From Hyphomicrobiaceae bacterium (lineage in GTDB: Bacteria; Pseudomonadota; Alphaproteobacteria; Rhizobiales; Hyphomicrobiaceae), in contig JAEUMD010000001.1 in assembly GCA_016793635.1 (NCBI GenBank), positions 62,001 to 126,000 on the forward strand: DNA of 64,000 nt, read 5' to 3'. The position numbers and the translations under genes were made by a program. Position 1 is the stretch's first letter. Every line of letters begins with the position of its first letter. Under the pieces are notes generated by a model. It did not search any database. It had not been told where the DNA came from and saw nothing but the letters and a program-made list of their open reading frames with translations. This document shows positions 7,425 to 16,050 of the stretch, in pieces.

Positions 7425-9086
7425 ATGTCATCGAGAGGAAACAATCAGGCAGGCGGCTATGACGTCGCCATCGTCGGCGGTGGGCACAACGGGCTCGTCG
7501 CGGCTGCCTATCTCGCGCGCGCCGGACTCTCCGTCGTCGTGCTCGAGAAGAATGCCGTGGTCGGCGGCGCGGCGATGACGGAGGAATTCCACCCCGGCTT
7601 TCGCAATTCCGTCGCCGCCTACACGGTCAGTCTCTTATCCCCACACGTTATTCGCGATCTCGATCTCGCCGCCCACGGTCTCAAGATCGTCGAGCGACCG
7701 GCGGCGAATTTCTGGCCAGTGGACGGCGAGCGCGGTCTGCTGATGCCCTATGGGCTCGCCGCCCGGCAGTCGGCGATTGCGCAATTCTCCAAGCGCGACG
7801 CGGAGCGGTTGCCGGCCTACGACGCGGCACTCGATCGGGCGGCGAATGTGCTGCGCGACCTGGTCCTCGAAACGCCGCCGAATGCGGGCGGGGGGCTCGT
7901 CGAGGCGATCCGCGCCGGCAAGGTTGGCCGGCGCATGCTGGGCCTTTCGCTCGACGACAAGCGACTGGTGCTCGATCTATTCACCAAGAGTGCGGCCGAT
8001 TTCCTCGACCAGTGGTTCGAGAGCGACGTGGTGAAGGGCGCATTTGCGTTCGACGGCATCGTCGGCGCCTATGCCGCGCCCTCGACCCCCGGTACCGCCT
8101 ACGTCCTGCTGCACCACTGCTTCGGCGAGGTGAACGGCAAGGCGGGCGTATGGGGCCATGCGCTGGGCGGCATGGGCGCGATCACCCAGGCGATGGCCGC
8201 TGCCGCGCGGGGCGCGGGTGCTGAGATACGCACCAGCGCGCAGGTGGCTATGCTGCGCGCCGACGACCGAAAGGTGACGGGCGTCGTGCTGGCGAGCGGC
8301 GAAGAGGTCCGCGCCCGTGCCGTGGCAAGCGCCATACCGCCGAAGCTGCTGTTCCGTGCGTATGTTCCAGAGCATTTGGTCAGCGACGCCGATAGACGCC
8401 GCTTCACCGCGATCAAGACCGGCTCGGGCACGTTCCGCATGAATGTTGCGCTCGCGGAGCTGCCTGACTTCACCTGTCGGCCAGGGCACTCACCGGGCCT
8501 GCCTCACCACGGCTCCGGCATCGTCATCGGGCCGACGCTCGGCTATCTCGAGCGGGCCTATCTCGACGCACGTGCGACCGGGTGGTCTCGCGACCCGGTG
8601 GTGGAGATGCTGATCCCCTCGACACTCGACACGACGCTGGCGCCACCGGGCCGGCATGTCGCGAGCCTGTTCGTTCAACACGTCGCGCCGCGGCTGCCAA
8701 AAGGCCGCTCGTGGTCCGATCCGGCGGAGAAGGAGGCATTCGCCGACGTCGTCATCGCAACGGTGACGCGCCATGCGCCGAATTTCGCCGGCAGCGTCAT
8801 CGCACGCCAGGTGCTGTCGCCGCTCGACCTCGAGGAGCGCTTCGGCCTCGTCGATGGCGACATCTTTCATGGCCAGCTTTCGCTCGATCAGCTCTGGGCA
8901 GCGCGCCCTGTGCTCGGTGCGGCGAACTACCGGATGCCCGTGCCTGGGCTCTATCTCTGCGGGTCGGGGGCGCATCCGGGCGGCGGAGTGACGGGGCTGC
9001 CTGGGCGCAACGCGGCGCGCGAGATGATCGCGGACCTGAAGCCCGGCCGCCTCGGTGCGCTCGTCCGGCGGGGCTTCATGGGCTGA
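7425..9086 (+). CDS. Phytoene-dehydrogenase-like FAD oxidoreductase (PYROXD2 type)
   Basis: FAD-dependent amine oxidase/desaturase-fold enzyme with no assured substrate. From the chosen ATG it has 553 residues: an N-terminal dinucleotide-binding motif VAIVGGGHNGLVAAAYLARAG, then VVGGAAMTEEFHPGF, and near the C-terminus the FAD-contacting LYLCGSGAHPGGGVTGLPG. This pattern matches the PYROXD2 group of NAD(P)/FAD proteins and not true carotenoid desaturases. The frame is open 27 codons further upstream, but the ATG at 7425 is preceded by GGAAAAG and starts just before the Rossmann strand. It stands alone, without carotenoid genes nearby, which argues against a pigment role. Confidence 0.8.
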   Translation: MSSRGNNQAGGYDVAIVGGGHNGLVAAAYLARAGLSVVVLEKNAVVGGAAMTEEFHPGFRNSVAAYTVSLLSPHVIRDLDLAAHGLKIVERPAANFWPVDGERGLLMPYGLAARQSAIAQFSKRDAERLPAYDAALDRAANVLRDLVLETPPNAGGGLVEAIRAGKVGRRMLGLSLDDKRLVLDLFTKSAADFLDQWFESDVVKGAFAFDGIVGAYAAPSTPGTAYVLLHHCFGEVNGKAGVWGHALGGMGAITQAMAAAARGAGAEIRTSAQVAMLRADDRKVTGVVLASGEEVRARAVASAIPPKLLFRAYVPEHLVSDADRRRFTAIKTGSGTFRMNVALAELPDFTCRPGHSPGLPHHGSGIVIGPTLGYLERAYLDARATGWSRDPVVEMLIPSTLDTTLAPPGRHVASLFVQHVAPRLPKGRSWSDPAEKEAFADVVIATVTRHAPNFAGSVIARQVLSPLDLEERFGLVDGDIFHGQLSLDQLWAARPVLGAANYRMPVPGLYLCGSGAHPGGGVTGLPGRNAAREMIADLKPGRLGALVRRGFMG

Positions 9087-9380
9087 CGGCTGAGGCTCTG
9101 GCTAAGGGTACCGTGGCCCAGCGTCAGACTGCTTGCAACCGCTCGGCGTTCGTGCGGGGATCGATGGAAATGGTCGGGAGTTTCGAGACCGGAGCGCTAG
9201 CCCCCGATCACGCGTGTCTCAACGCGCCTTATCTCGGCTACCCGCTGCATTTGTCGATTTCCATACCGGCGGTGTTGCAATTGCCTATATGTACGGCAGC
9301 AAACCGATATCACGCCCGCCCCGCCCGGTTGCAGCGCCCATAGGCGAACCGCGGAACGGGCGCCCGAGAGGACCGACGCA
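9087..9380. other. Non-coding gap, 294 bp
   Basis: Between the PYROXD2-like gene and the flavin reductase. No convincing frame, tRNA fold or terminator was seen. A GAGAGG ribosome site for the next gene lies at its right end. Confidence 0.4.
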
Positions 9381-9911
9381 TTGACTGTAATGGATCGCAG
9401 GCCAGGAAAGGGCAGCGGTATAACCGCGGAGAGCTATCGCGCGCTCATGCGCCATCAGGCGGGTGCGGTGACAGTGGTGGCGACGGAGCTGCACGGCATG
9501 CGGGCCGGGCTCACGGCGACGGCGTTCTCTTCGTTGTCCGACAGCCCGCCGACGATCCTCGTCTGCATCCATCGCACGGCGGGCGCGCACGATTCCATCA
9601 TCGCCGCTCGAGCGTTTTCAGTGAACATCCTCGCGGCGGAGCAGCAGGGTGTCGCCGAGCGGTTCTCGGGCGTCGGCGGCGTTCGCGGCGCGGCGCGCTT
9701 CGAAGGCTCCTCGTGGAGTGTGCTCAAGACCGGCTCGCCGGTGCTCGACGGTGCCCTGGCGAGCCTCGATTGTGAACTGGTCGAGCATCACGTCTTCACC
9801 ACGCACTCGATCTTCATCGGCCACGTCGTCGGCGGGAGCGTGCGCGCCGAGGCCCAGCCGCTGCTTTACTTCCGGGGCGACTACTGGAACATCGGCCAGA
9901 ACAACGGCTGA
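9381..9911 (+). CDS. Flavin reductase-domain protein
   Basis: A 176-residue protein of the FMN-binding split-barrel flavin reductase family (DIM6/NTAB type), which reduces free FMN or FAD with NAD(P)H for a partner monooxygenase. Recognised by MRAGLTATAFSSLSDSPPTILVCI near residues 40-63, FSVNILAAEQQGVAERFSG near 75-95, and the closing QPLLYFRGDYW. Length is normal (150-190). The chosen start is TTG because the GAGAGG ribosome site is nine bases before it; an ATG three codons later is too far from that site. No monooxygenase gene is adjacent, so the partner is unknown. Confidence 0.85.
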   Translation: MTVMDRRPGKGSGITAESYRALMRHQAGAVTVVATELHGMRAGLTATAFSSLSDSPPTILVCIHRTAGAHDSIIAARAFSVNILAAEQQGVAERFSGVGGVRGAARFEGSSWSVLKTGSPVLDGALASLDCELVEHHVFTTHSIFIGHVVGGSVRAEAQPLLYFRGDYWNIGQNNG

Positions 9912-9960
9912 AGGGCTTCGGTCGAGGGGCGACGGGCAACGTGAAACTGGATGCGCGGCG

Positions 9961-10380
9961 ATGCTGAAGGTGAACGACGATATCGAGATCGACGACGCCG
10001 AGCTCGAGGAACGCTTTGTCCGGGCGTCAGGACCTGGCGGGCAGAACGTCAACAAGGTTTCGACGGCCGTCGAGTTGCGCTTCGATGTGCGTTCCTCGGC
10101 GGCGCTCACGCCGGCCGTGCGCCATCGGCTGGTCCGGCTCGCCGGACGGCGCATGACGGACGAAGGCATCCTGGTCATCAAGGCGGAGCAGTTCCGCACG
10201 CAGGAGCGCAACCGCGAGGACGCGCGCCAGCGCCTCACCGAGCTGATCCGCGAAGCCGCCGTCCCGCCGAAACCACGCATCAAGACGCGCCCCACGCTCG
10301 CGTCCAAGAAGCGACGTCTCGAAGGGAAGACCCGCCGAGGCGAGGTGAAACGGCAGCGGTCGTCGCGCGGATTCGAGTGA
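9961..10380 (+). CDS. arfB: Alternative ribosome-rescue factor ArfB (YaeJ)
   Basis: Peptidyl-tRNA hydrolase that releases nascent chains from ribosomes stalled on mRNAs without a stop codon. The 139-residue protein has the release-factor catalytic loop with GGQ at about residues 26-28 (SGPGGQNVNK) and a long basic C-terminal tail (KKRRLEGKTRRGEVKRQR) which in ArfB enters the empty mRNA channel. It lacks the codon-recognition domains of RF1/RF2. Length matches ArfB (about 140). The gene follows the flavin reductase by about 50 bp on the same strand and precedes the isomerase gene. Confidence 0.92.
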   Translation: MLKVNDDIEIDDAELEERFVRASGPGGQNVNKVSTAVELRFDVRSSAALTPAVRHRLVRLAGRRMTDEGILVIKAEQFRTQERNREDARQRLTELIREAAVPPKPRIKTRPTLASKKRRLEGKTRRGEVKRQRSSRGFE

Positions 10381-10447
10381 ACTTTTGGGACCGGGTCCGA
10401 GCGAACCCGCGCACAAGCACCGTCGCTCTCGAGATCGGAGATCGTCC

Positions 10448-11221
10448 ATGGCGCGGCTTGCGGCCAACCTGAGCCTGTTGTTCACGGAGCTGGCGTTCCT
10501 CGACCGGTTCGCGGCGGCGGCAGAGGCCGGGTTCAAGGGCGTCGAGTTTCTCTTTCCCTACGCCTGGTCCGCCGCCGAGATCAAACAACGCCTGGACGAC
10601 AATGGCCTCGAAACCGTGCTGTTCAACATCTCACCGGGAGACTGGGACGCGGGCGAAAGGGGCCTCGCGGCCATCGAGAACGGCGAAGCGCGTTTTGCGT
10701 CCGCCCTCGCGCAGGCGCTCGACTACGCGGCAGCACTCGGCGTCAAGCGGCTGCATGCGATGGCGGGCCTAACCAAGCACGGCGCGCGTGACGAAACGTA
10801 TCGGGCGAACCTCGCTTACGCGGCGGTCAAGGCGGCGCCGTTCGGCATCGATATCCTGATCGAGCCGATCAACACGTTCGACATGCCCGGCTACCACCTG
10901 ACGCGCACCGCCGACGCGGCTGCCGTGATCGCTGACGTGGGCGCCGCCAATCTGCGTCTGCAACTCGACCTCTATCATCGCCATCGCATGGAGGGTGCGG
11001 CGCTGGCTGCGATCGAGGAGTTCTCCCCGCTCGTCGCGCACTATCAGATCGCGGGGCCGCCCGATCGCGGCGAACCCATACCGAGCGAGTTCGATATTCC
11101 CGGGCTCTTCGCCGCTATCGACGCTACCGGTTACGAGGGCTGGATCGGCTGCGAATATCGCCCGCGCGCCGGCACCGTCGCTGGTCTCGGCTGGCGGGAC
11201 CGGTTGAGTGCTCGAGCGTAA
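10448..11221 (+). CDS. hyi: Hydroxypyruvate isomerase
   Basis: TIM-barrel sugar isomerase-like protein that interconverts hydroxypyruvate and tartronate semialdehyde in glyoxylate metabolism. The 257-residue protein starts MARLAANLSLLFTE, with the family segments GFKGVEFLFPY, a metal-binding glutamate in IEPINTFDMPGYHL, LQLDLYHRHRMEG and the final GCEYRP. The ATG at 10448 was chosen because it begins directly at the first barrel strand; the frame is open 21 codons upstream. Close relatives include 2-oxo-tetronate isomerase (OtnI), which cannot be excluded. In a C1-using organism the reaction could feed glyoxylate or serine-cycle intermediates, which is inference. Confidence 0.82.
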   Translation: MARLAANLSLLFTELAFLDRFAAAAEAGFKGVEFLFPYAWSAAEIKQRLDDNGLETVLFNISPGDWDAGERGLAAIENGEARFASALAQALDYAAALGVKRLHAMAGLTKHGARDETYRANLAYAAVKAAPFGIDILIEPINTFDMPGYHLTRTADAAAVIADVGAANLRLQLDLYHRHRMEGAALAAIEEFSPLVAHYQIAGPPDRGEPIPSEFDIPGLFAAIDATGYEGWIGCEYRPRAGTVAGLGWRDRLSARA

Positions 11222-11240
11222 CCCCTTCGCATTTCGGCTG

Positions 11241-12440
11241 TCAGTGGATGAGCCGCACGCTTCCGTTCACGGCACCGCTGGAAGAAATTTCGGTACTGGT
11301 CGAGTCGAGTTTCCAGTTCGTGTCATCGAGGATCAAGGTGTTGACGACTAGCGTGAAGTCCTTGCTCTCGATGTTCGATGCCGAGTTGAAGATGGTGTCG
11401 CGGCTTGGAAGGTACACAAGGCCGCTGATGTTGAAACCGCGCGAATCGTCGAGCACGAAGTGAGAGTGCGCCAGACCTTCTTTTTCCGTGATGATGACGT
11501 TCTCATAGCTGCCGGATGACGGGGGCGTGAGCCGGGCGGCGACGGCGCTGTTGAATTGAATCTTCGAGGTGTCTGCGAAATAGAAGGTCACGCCGTTACC
11601 ATCCCAGGTGCCGCCGTTGACGTTCCAGCCGCCGTTCTTGATGACGTAGACGCCGGGCGCAAACGTCACGTTGGGTTGGTTGTTGAAGTTGGTCCAACCG
11701 CAATAGACGCCGGGGTTCAAGTGAACCGTCCGCCCATTGTAATTCATGTTGCTGTAATCGCAGGTGGCGTTCGCAGGGACGGGGAAGCGTCCGACGTAGG
11801 GATCTGCGGCCGGATCGCACGATGTTTTCGTGTTGGGGTGGAACCCGCCGTTGTCGATGATCGTGCTACCCTTGATGCAGATGCGCTTGGTATCGAGACT
11901 CGAGCCCGAGTTGAAGATCGCCGCAGGCGACCCTTGCGAATGCACATGGATTTCGCAGGCTGGAGCGTCGATCTTGGCGCCGCTGTTGACGAGAAATGAC
12001 TGCGTCGCCGTCTTGTCGAGGACCAGGATGCAAACCTTGCCGGAGCTGTTGGTCGCGGCCGTCGAGGCAACGTTCACGGGCATCGTCTTGACGCCGAGGA
12101 TCGCAGCGATGTAGGCGGGCATGGCGGTTTCAGCCGTGCCTGTGAATTGGCCGCTGGCCGGTGTTTCGAAGTGCAGCGAGATGTCGAGTTCGGGCACTTC
12201 GCCCATGTTCTCGTTGAACACGTTGGTGGCGACCTGCTGGCGCTCGGACTCGGCTGCGCGAACTCCGGCAAGCACCGCCGCGTCGAGCGCTTGGCTCATG
12301 TGAGTCTCGAGATTGACGGCTCGCGTGTAGTCGATCGCGAAACCGACCATGCCGAAGATGACCATGCTCAACAGGCCGAAGAGGATGGCGATCGAACCTT
12401 GGCGGTTGAAGGCAAAGTCGCGCTGGTGCTTCCAGTTCAT
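11241..12440 (-). CDS. TadE/TadG-like pilus assembly protein
   Basis: A 399-residue protein with an N-terminal prepilin-like start: a short basic region, then one hydrophobic helix (GSIAILFGLLSMVIFGMVGF) and a DYTRAVN segment, the signature of TadE/TadG-like pseudopilins exported by the Flp/Tad system. The long remainder is Asn/Ser/Thr-rich and predicted extracytoplasmic, with cysteines spaced CEIHV, CIKG, CDPAADP, CDYSN and YCGW and repeated Gly/Asn strands suggestive of a beta-solenoid. No other tad gene lies in the window, so it is an orphan. Its codon use is less GC-rich than its neighbours. Starts 120 bp after the OmpA-type gene. Confidence 0.75.
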   Translation of the reverse strand: MNWKHQRDFAFNRQGSIAILFGLLSMVIFGMVGFAIDYTRAVNLETHMSQALDAAVLAGVRAAESERQQVATNVFNENMGEVPELDISLHFETPASGQFTGTAETAMPAYIAAILGVKTMPVNVASTAATNSSGKVCILVLDKTATQSFLVNSGAKIDAPACEIHVHSQGSPAAIFNSGSSLDTKRICIKGSTIIDNGGFHPNTKTSCDPAADPYVGRFPVPANATCDYSNMNYNGRTVHLNPGVYCGWTNFNNQPNVTFAPGVYVIKNGGWNVNGGTWDGNGVTFYFADTSKIQFNSAVAARLTPPSSGSYENVIITEKEGLAHSHFVLDDSRGFNISGLVYLPSRDTIFNSASNIESKDFTLVVNTLILDDTNWKLDSTSTEISSSGAVNGSVRLIH

Positions 12441-12560
12441 GACAGATGTCCGGAATGGTTTTCTCTATTTTCTGCCGGACAATAGGACCAAATTGCTTCT
12501 GGTGAGATAACGGATGGGCTGAATCGCAGGTTCACGGGGGTATCGAAGCGGCACACCAGC

Positions 12561-13589
12561 TCAGCGGTTCGTCAGCTTGAGCTCGATGCGGCGGTTTTTG
12601 CGCAGGCTCTCCTCGTCGTTGCCCTGCTCGATCGGCTGGAACTCGCCGTAACCCGCCGCGACGAGGCGTTTGGCCGGCACGCCGCGCGAGATGAGGAACT
12701 TGACGACCGAGACAGCGCGCGCCGTCGAAAGTTCCCAGTTCGACGGGAATTGCGCCGAGGCGATCGGCCTGATGTCGGTGTGTCCATCGACCTGCAAAGC
12801 CCAGTCGATTTCTGGAGGGATTTGCTCGGCCAGTTCGTTGATCGCCTTGGCGAGCTGATCCATCGCCGGCAGACCCTCTGGCGACATGGACGCCTGACCA
12901 GACGGGAACAGCACCTCGCTCTCGAATACGAAGCGGTCGCCGACGACGCGGATGTCCTTGCGTTCGCGCAACAGCTCGCGTAGTCGGCCGAAGAAGTCCG
13001 ATCGGTATCGCTGCAGCTCTTGCACCTGCCGCGCCAGCGCCGCGTTGAGCCGGGTGCCGAGGTCCTTGATGCGGTCTTGACTGTCCTGATCCTTTTTCTC
13101 GGAGGCTTCGAGTGCCGAGTTCAGCGCGGCGATCTGCTTTCTGAGAGCGAGGAGCTGCTGGTTGAGGAGGTCGACCTTGGCCAGCGCTTCGTCGGAGACC
13201 TTCTTTTGCGATTCGAGATCGGAGTTGAGTGCGGCGATGCGGTCGGACTGCGCCTTCGCCTGCTCGTCGCCGGTGAGGGCGAAACCTGAGATGCGGGCGT
13301 TCTCGTCGCGCATGCTCGACAGTGTCGCCTGGAGCGCCGCGATTTCGTCGGCAGCCGACTTCGACTTGCTCTTCTCGAGCGACAGCAGGCTGGTCAACTC
13401 GGCGATCTGGCGGTCGAGCCTGCGCAGGGCGTCGTTCTTGCCGCTCGCTTCCTGCCCGGCGAAGTACTGCGCGATCATGAAGATCGACATGAGGAACGTG
13501 ACGACGAGAAGCAGCGTCGAGAGCACGTCGACGTAGCCTGGCCAGAACTCGCCGTACTCGGCGCTGCGCCGGCCCTTTCCGCGCGCCAT
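12561..13589 (-). CDS. OmpA/MotB-type peptidoglycan-binding membrane protein
   Basis: A 342-residue inner-membrane protein with one N-terminal transmembrane helix (VLSTLLLVVTFLMSIFMIAQ, about 22-41), a long coiled coil (about 55-190, rich in Leu/Lys/Glu/Gln) and a C-terminal OmpA-like domain (LQVDGHTDIRP, NWELSTARAVSVVKFL, GYGEFQP, NRRIELKL). The architecture parallels MotB/TolR/ExbD: a plug helix plus a peptidoglycan anchor. It follows a MotA/ExbB-like gene by four bases. In Hyphomicrobiales this pair is known as a conserved envelope module distinct from flagellar motA-motB; its task is not established. Confidence 0.85.
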   Translation of the reverse strand: MARGKGRRSAEYGEFWPGYVDVLSTLLLVVTFLMSIFMIAQYFAGQEASGKNDALRRLDRQIAELTSLLSLEKSKSKSAADEIAALQATLSSMRDENARISGFALTGDEQAKAQSDRIAALNSDLESQKKVSDEALAKVDLLNQQLLALRKQIAALNSALEASEKKDQDSQDRIKDLGTRLNAALARQVQELQRYRSDFFGRLRELLRERKDIRVVGDRFVFESEVLFPSGQASMSPEGLPAMDQLAKAINELAEQIPPEIDWALQVDGHTDIRPIASAQFPSNWELSTARAVSVVKFLISRGVPAKRLVAAGYGEFQPIEQGNDEESLRKNRRIELKLTNR

Positions 13590-13593
13590 CGGC

Positions 13594-14628
13594 TCAGCCT
13601 CCCTGCCGCCCGAGCGCCTGCGACAGGTCTTTCAGAACGTTGGCGACCTCGGTTTGCTGCGCGGCCTGCTCGTCCACCCATTCGCGCACAACCTGCTGTT
13701 CGGCGCGCATCTGCGAGACGAGCTGGTTGACGCCCTGGGCGAGATCGCGGACCTCCTTCACGGCGGGTGCGGGTTGGGCGATGGCGGGTGTCTCGCCGAG
13801 CTTGGCGGTCAATTCTTCGAGCACCCGCTGCACGTCGAACAGCGTGGTAGCGAGCTGGCGATTGACGGCCTCGCTCGATCCGGTGGAGCCGGGCGTCAGC
13901 TCGGTGATGCCCGAGAGCCATTCCTCGAGCTCGTTATAAAAGCGGTTGTGGGCGTGGCTCGCCTGCAGCTCGAGGAAGCCGAGGATCAGCGAACCCGCAA
14001 GGCCGAGCAGGGATGACGAGAATGCGGTACCCATGCCCTTCAAAGGAGCGGCGAGGCCGCTCTTGAGGTCGTCGAACAGGACCGCCGTATCGCCGCCTTT
14101 CGTGTCGATGGCGCTGATGACCGTGCCGACCGACTGGATGGTGTCGAGCAAACCCCAGAACGTGCCGAGCAGGCCGAGGAAAACGAGCAGGCCGACGAGG
14201 TAGCGGCCGGTGTCGCGCGCCTCGTCGAGCCGGGAGGCGAGCGAATCCCGGATCGCGCTCATCGATGCCGTCGAGAGCATCAGCGAACCGGTGCGGTCCC
14301 GCAGCATGGTGGCCATGGGCAGCAACAGGCGCGGATTGTGTGCCATGGCGATGCCCGGATCGGCGATGCGGAAGTCGTTGACCCAGCGGATTTCCGGGTA
14401 GAGCCGTATCACCTGGCGGAAGGCATAGACGATGCCGAACGCGAGCACCGAAATGATGAGACCGTTGAGGCCCGGGTTGGTCATGATCGACCGCAGGAGC
14501 GGCTCGTGCAGGATCGCGCCGATCAATACGACCAGCGTCAGAAAGATGAGCATCCGGATCAGGAACAGCCCGGGCGGCGTGAGGGTCCGGTGCAGAACGG
14601 CGGTATCGCCCGGCCGTTTGCGTGCCAT
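13594..14628 (-). CDS. MotA/TolQ/ExbB-type proton channel protein
   Basis: A 344-residue inner-membrane protein. Helices are visible at about 22-44 and 55-72, and the MotA/TolQ core has the hallmark GLLGTFWGLLDTI (about 156-168) and a long amphipathic region MGTAFSSSLLGLAGSLILGFL (about 200-220). The C-terminal third is a cytoplasmic coiled coil rich in Gln/Glu. It is the first gene of a two-gene unit with the OmpA/MotB-like protein, so the two probably form a proton-driven stator-like complex spanning inner membrane and peptidoglycan. Flagellar motor function is unlikely because no flagellar genes are nearby. Confidence 0.85.
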   Translation of the reverse strand: MARKRPGDTAVLHRTLTPPGLFLIRMLIFLTLVVLIGAILHEPLLRSIMTNPGLNGLIISVLAFGIVYAFRQVIRLYPEIRWVNDFRIADPGIAMAHNPRLLLPMATMLRDRTGSLMLSTASMSAIRDSLASRLDEARDTGRYLVGLLVFLGLLGTFWGLLDTIQSVGTVISAIDTKGGDTAVLFDDLKSGLAAPLKGMGTAFSSSLLGLAGSLILGFLELQASHAHNRFYNELEEWLSGITELTPGSTGSSEAVNRQLATTLFDVQRVLEELTAKLGETPAIAQPAPAVKEVRDLAQGVNQLVSQMRAEQQVVREWVDEQAAQQTEVANVLKDLSQALGRQGG

Positions 14629-15034
14629 TGAAGCTCCTTCCGCGAAATATCGTTAGGCAGACGTCGGGGGAGCTTAGAGCCCTTCCCGGCGACTGCGAAG
14701 CGGATTTTCGAAAAGAAGCGCGTCAAAACAGATGCGTAGGGAATGGTTTGCTCGTCCTGCCACACTCGTGACGGGAAACGACCGTGCCGTTCCGCCACTA
14801 TGCGACTCGAGCGCCAATTTCCCCATGCTATCCCGCCGGCCCCGGCGAAACCCCGGTGTCGCCGGATCGGGACGAACGTGGCAGGCCGCTGCTCTGCTCG
14901 CTTCCGGGCCCGCTCCACCATCAACGTGCTGATGGCGCGGGCTTGGAGTGGAGTGTTAGACGCGATGTGCGGCAATCTGGCGACGTTCGATCGAACGATG
15001 TGATCGGGCTGGGGTCGACCAGGTCGTGCTGCCG
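14629..15034. other. Non-coding region, 406 bp
   Basis: Upstream of the MotA-like gene and downstream of the inositol phosphatase gene (both minus strand). It must contain the MotA-unit promoter. A perfect 14-bp palindrome CGTTCGATCGAACG lies at 14984-14997, close to the phosphatase stop codon. No supportable gene or RNA was found. Confidence 0.45.
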
Positions 15035-15859
15035 CTATTCGCTTGCAGGCATCGGGTACGGCTCGGGCGGGGGATCGCCGACGAGCTTCAGCATCGCCTT
15101 GTGGACCGCGAGATTGCCCGCCAGCACCTCGCCGCGTTCCAGCATCTGCTCGCCGCCTGATAGGTCGGAGCAGAACCCGCCCGCCTCGCGCACAATGACG
15201 ATCCCGGCCGCCATATCCCAGGGCTGGATGTTGCGTTCCCAGTAGGCGTCGAAGCGTCCGGCCGCCGTCCACGCCAGGTCGATGGCGGCCGAACCGGTGC
15301 GGCGAATGCCGGCAACGTCCTGCATCGTCTCCTGCATCTCGTCGAGGAAGCGCTTGTGGCCCTTGCGGCCACGGTGGGGAATGCCGGTCGCGACGACGGC
15401 GTCGCCGAGCGACTTGCGGGCGGCGACGCGCAAGCGCCGCTTGTCGTTGAGGAATGCGCCCTTGCCACGCTCGGCGGCGTAAAGCTCGTCCGAGATGGGA
15501 TTGTAGATCACGCCGGCGACGAGCTGGCCCTCGCGCTCGAGGCCGATCGAGATGCAGAACAGCGGGATGCCGTGCAGGAAGTTGGTCGTGCCGTCGAGGG
15601 GATCGACGATCCAGCGGTGCGTGGAATCCCGTCCCGGTAGCGAGCCGCCTTCCTCCATCAGGAAACCGTAGTCGGGGCGGGCCTTGGAAAGCTCCGCGTG
15701 GATGATCTCCTCGGCACGGAGATCGGCGGCCGAGACGAAATTCGCCGGCCCCTTCACGGAAACCTGGAGCTGCTCGACCTCGCCGAAATCGCGGGCGAGG
15801 CTGCGGCCGGCCTTGCGGGCGGCGCCGACCATAACGTTCATGAGGGCTGAGGCGGGCAT
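15035..15859 (-). CDS. suhB: Inositol-1-monophosphatase family protein
   Basis: Mg-dependent, Li-sensitive-type phosphatase of the IMPase/SuhB family. The 274-residue protein shows the metal-binding set in order: FLMEEGGS (about 66-73), IVDPLDGTTNFLHGIP (about 84-99) and the C-terminal WDMAAGIVIVREAGG (about 214-228). Length is typical (260-275). In bacteria the family acts on inositol phosphate and related sugar phosphates, and in some species SuhB also supports ribosomal RNA transcription; which applies here cannot be read from sequence. It lies between two long intergenic stretches and appears monocistronic. Confidence 0.9.
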   Translation of the reverse strand: MPASALMNVMVGAARKAGRSLARDFGEVEQLQVSVKGPANFVSAADLRAEEIIHAELSKARPDYGFLMEEGGSLPGRDSTHRWIVDPLDGTTNFLHGIPLFCISIGLEREGQLVAGVIYNPISDELYAAERGKGAFLNDKRRLRVAARKSLGDAVVATGIPHRGRKGHKRFLDEMQETMQDVAGIRRTGSAAIDLAWTAAGRFDAYWERNIQPWDMAAGIVIVREAGGFCSDLSGGEQMLERGEVLAGNLAVHKAMLKLVGDPPPEPYPMPASE

Positions 15860-16050
15860 GGGGCTCTGCGCGTCTGGGGTGGGGAGGCTGCTCGTCAGGT
15901 GTGCGTCGCGCTCGGGGCGCGGCGCCGGCCCGTCCGGAAGATGAGGGCACTACCGCCTTCCCGCTCCCCTGGCAAGGCGGACGCTTGCCGCGGCGGGCGC
16001 GGGTTCTCTATTCACCACGCCTCGGGACCATGCCTCGGGCCGAACGTCAA

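Noticed and set aside
9087-9380. tRNA or small RNA in the gap before the flavin reductase
   Set aside because: No cloverleaf, no TTCRA T-loop and no terminator could be built from the sequence.
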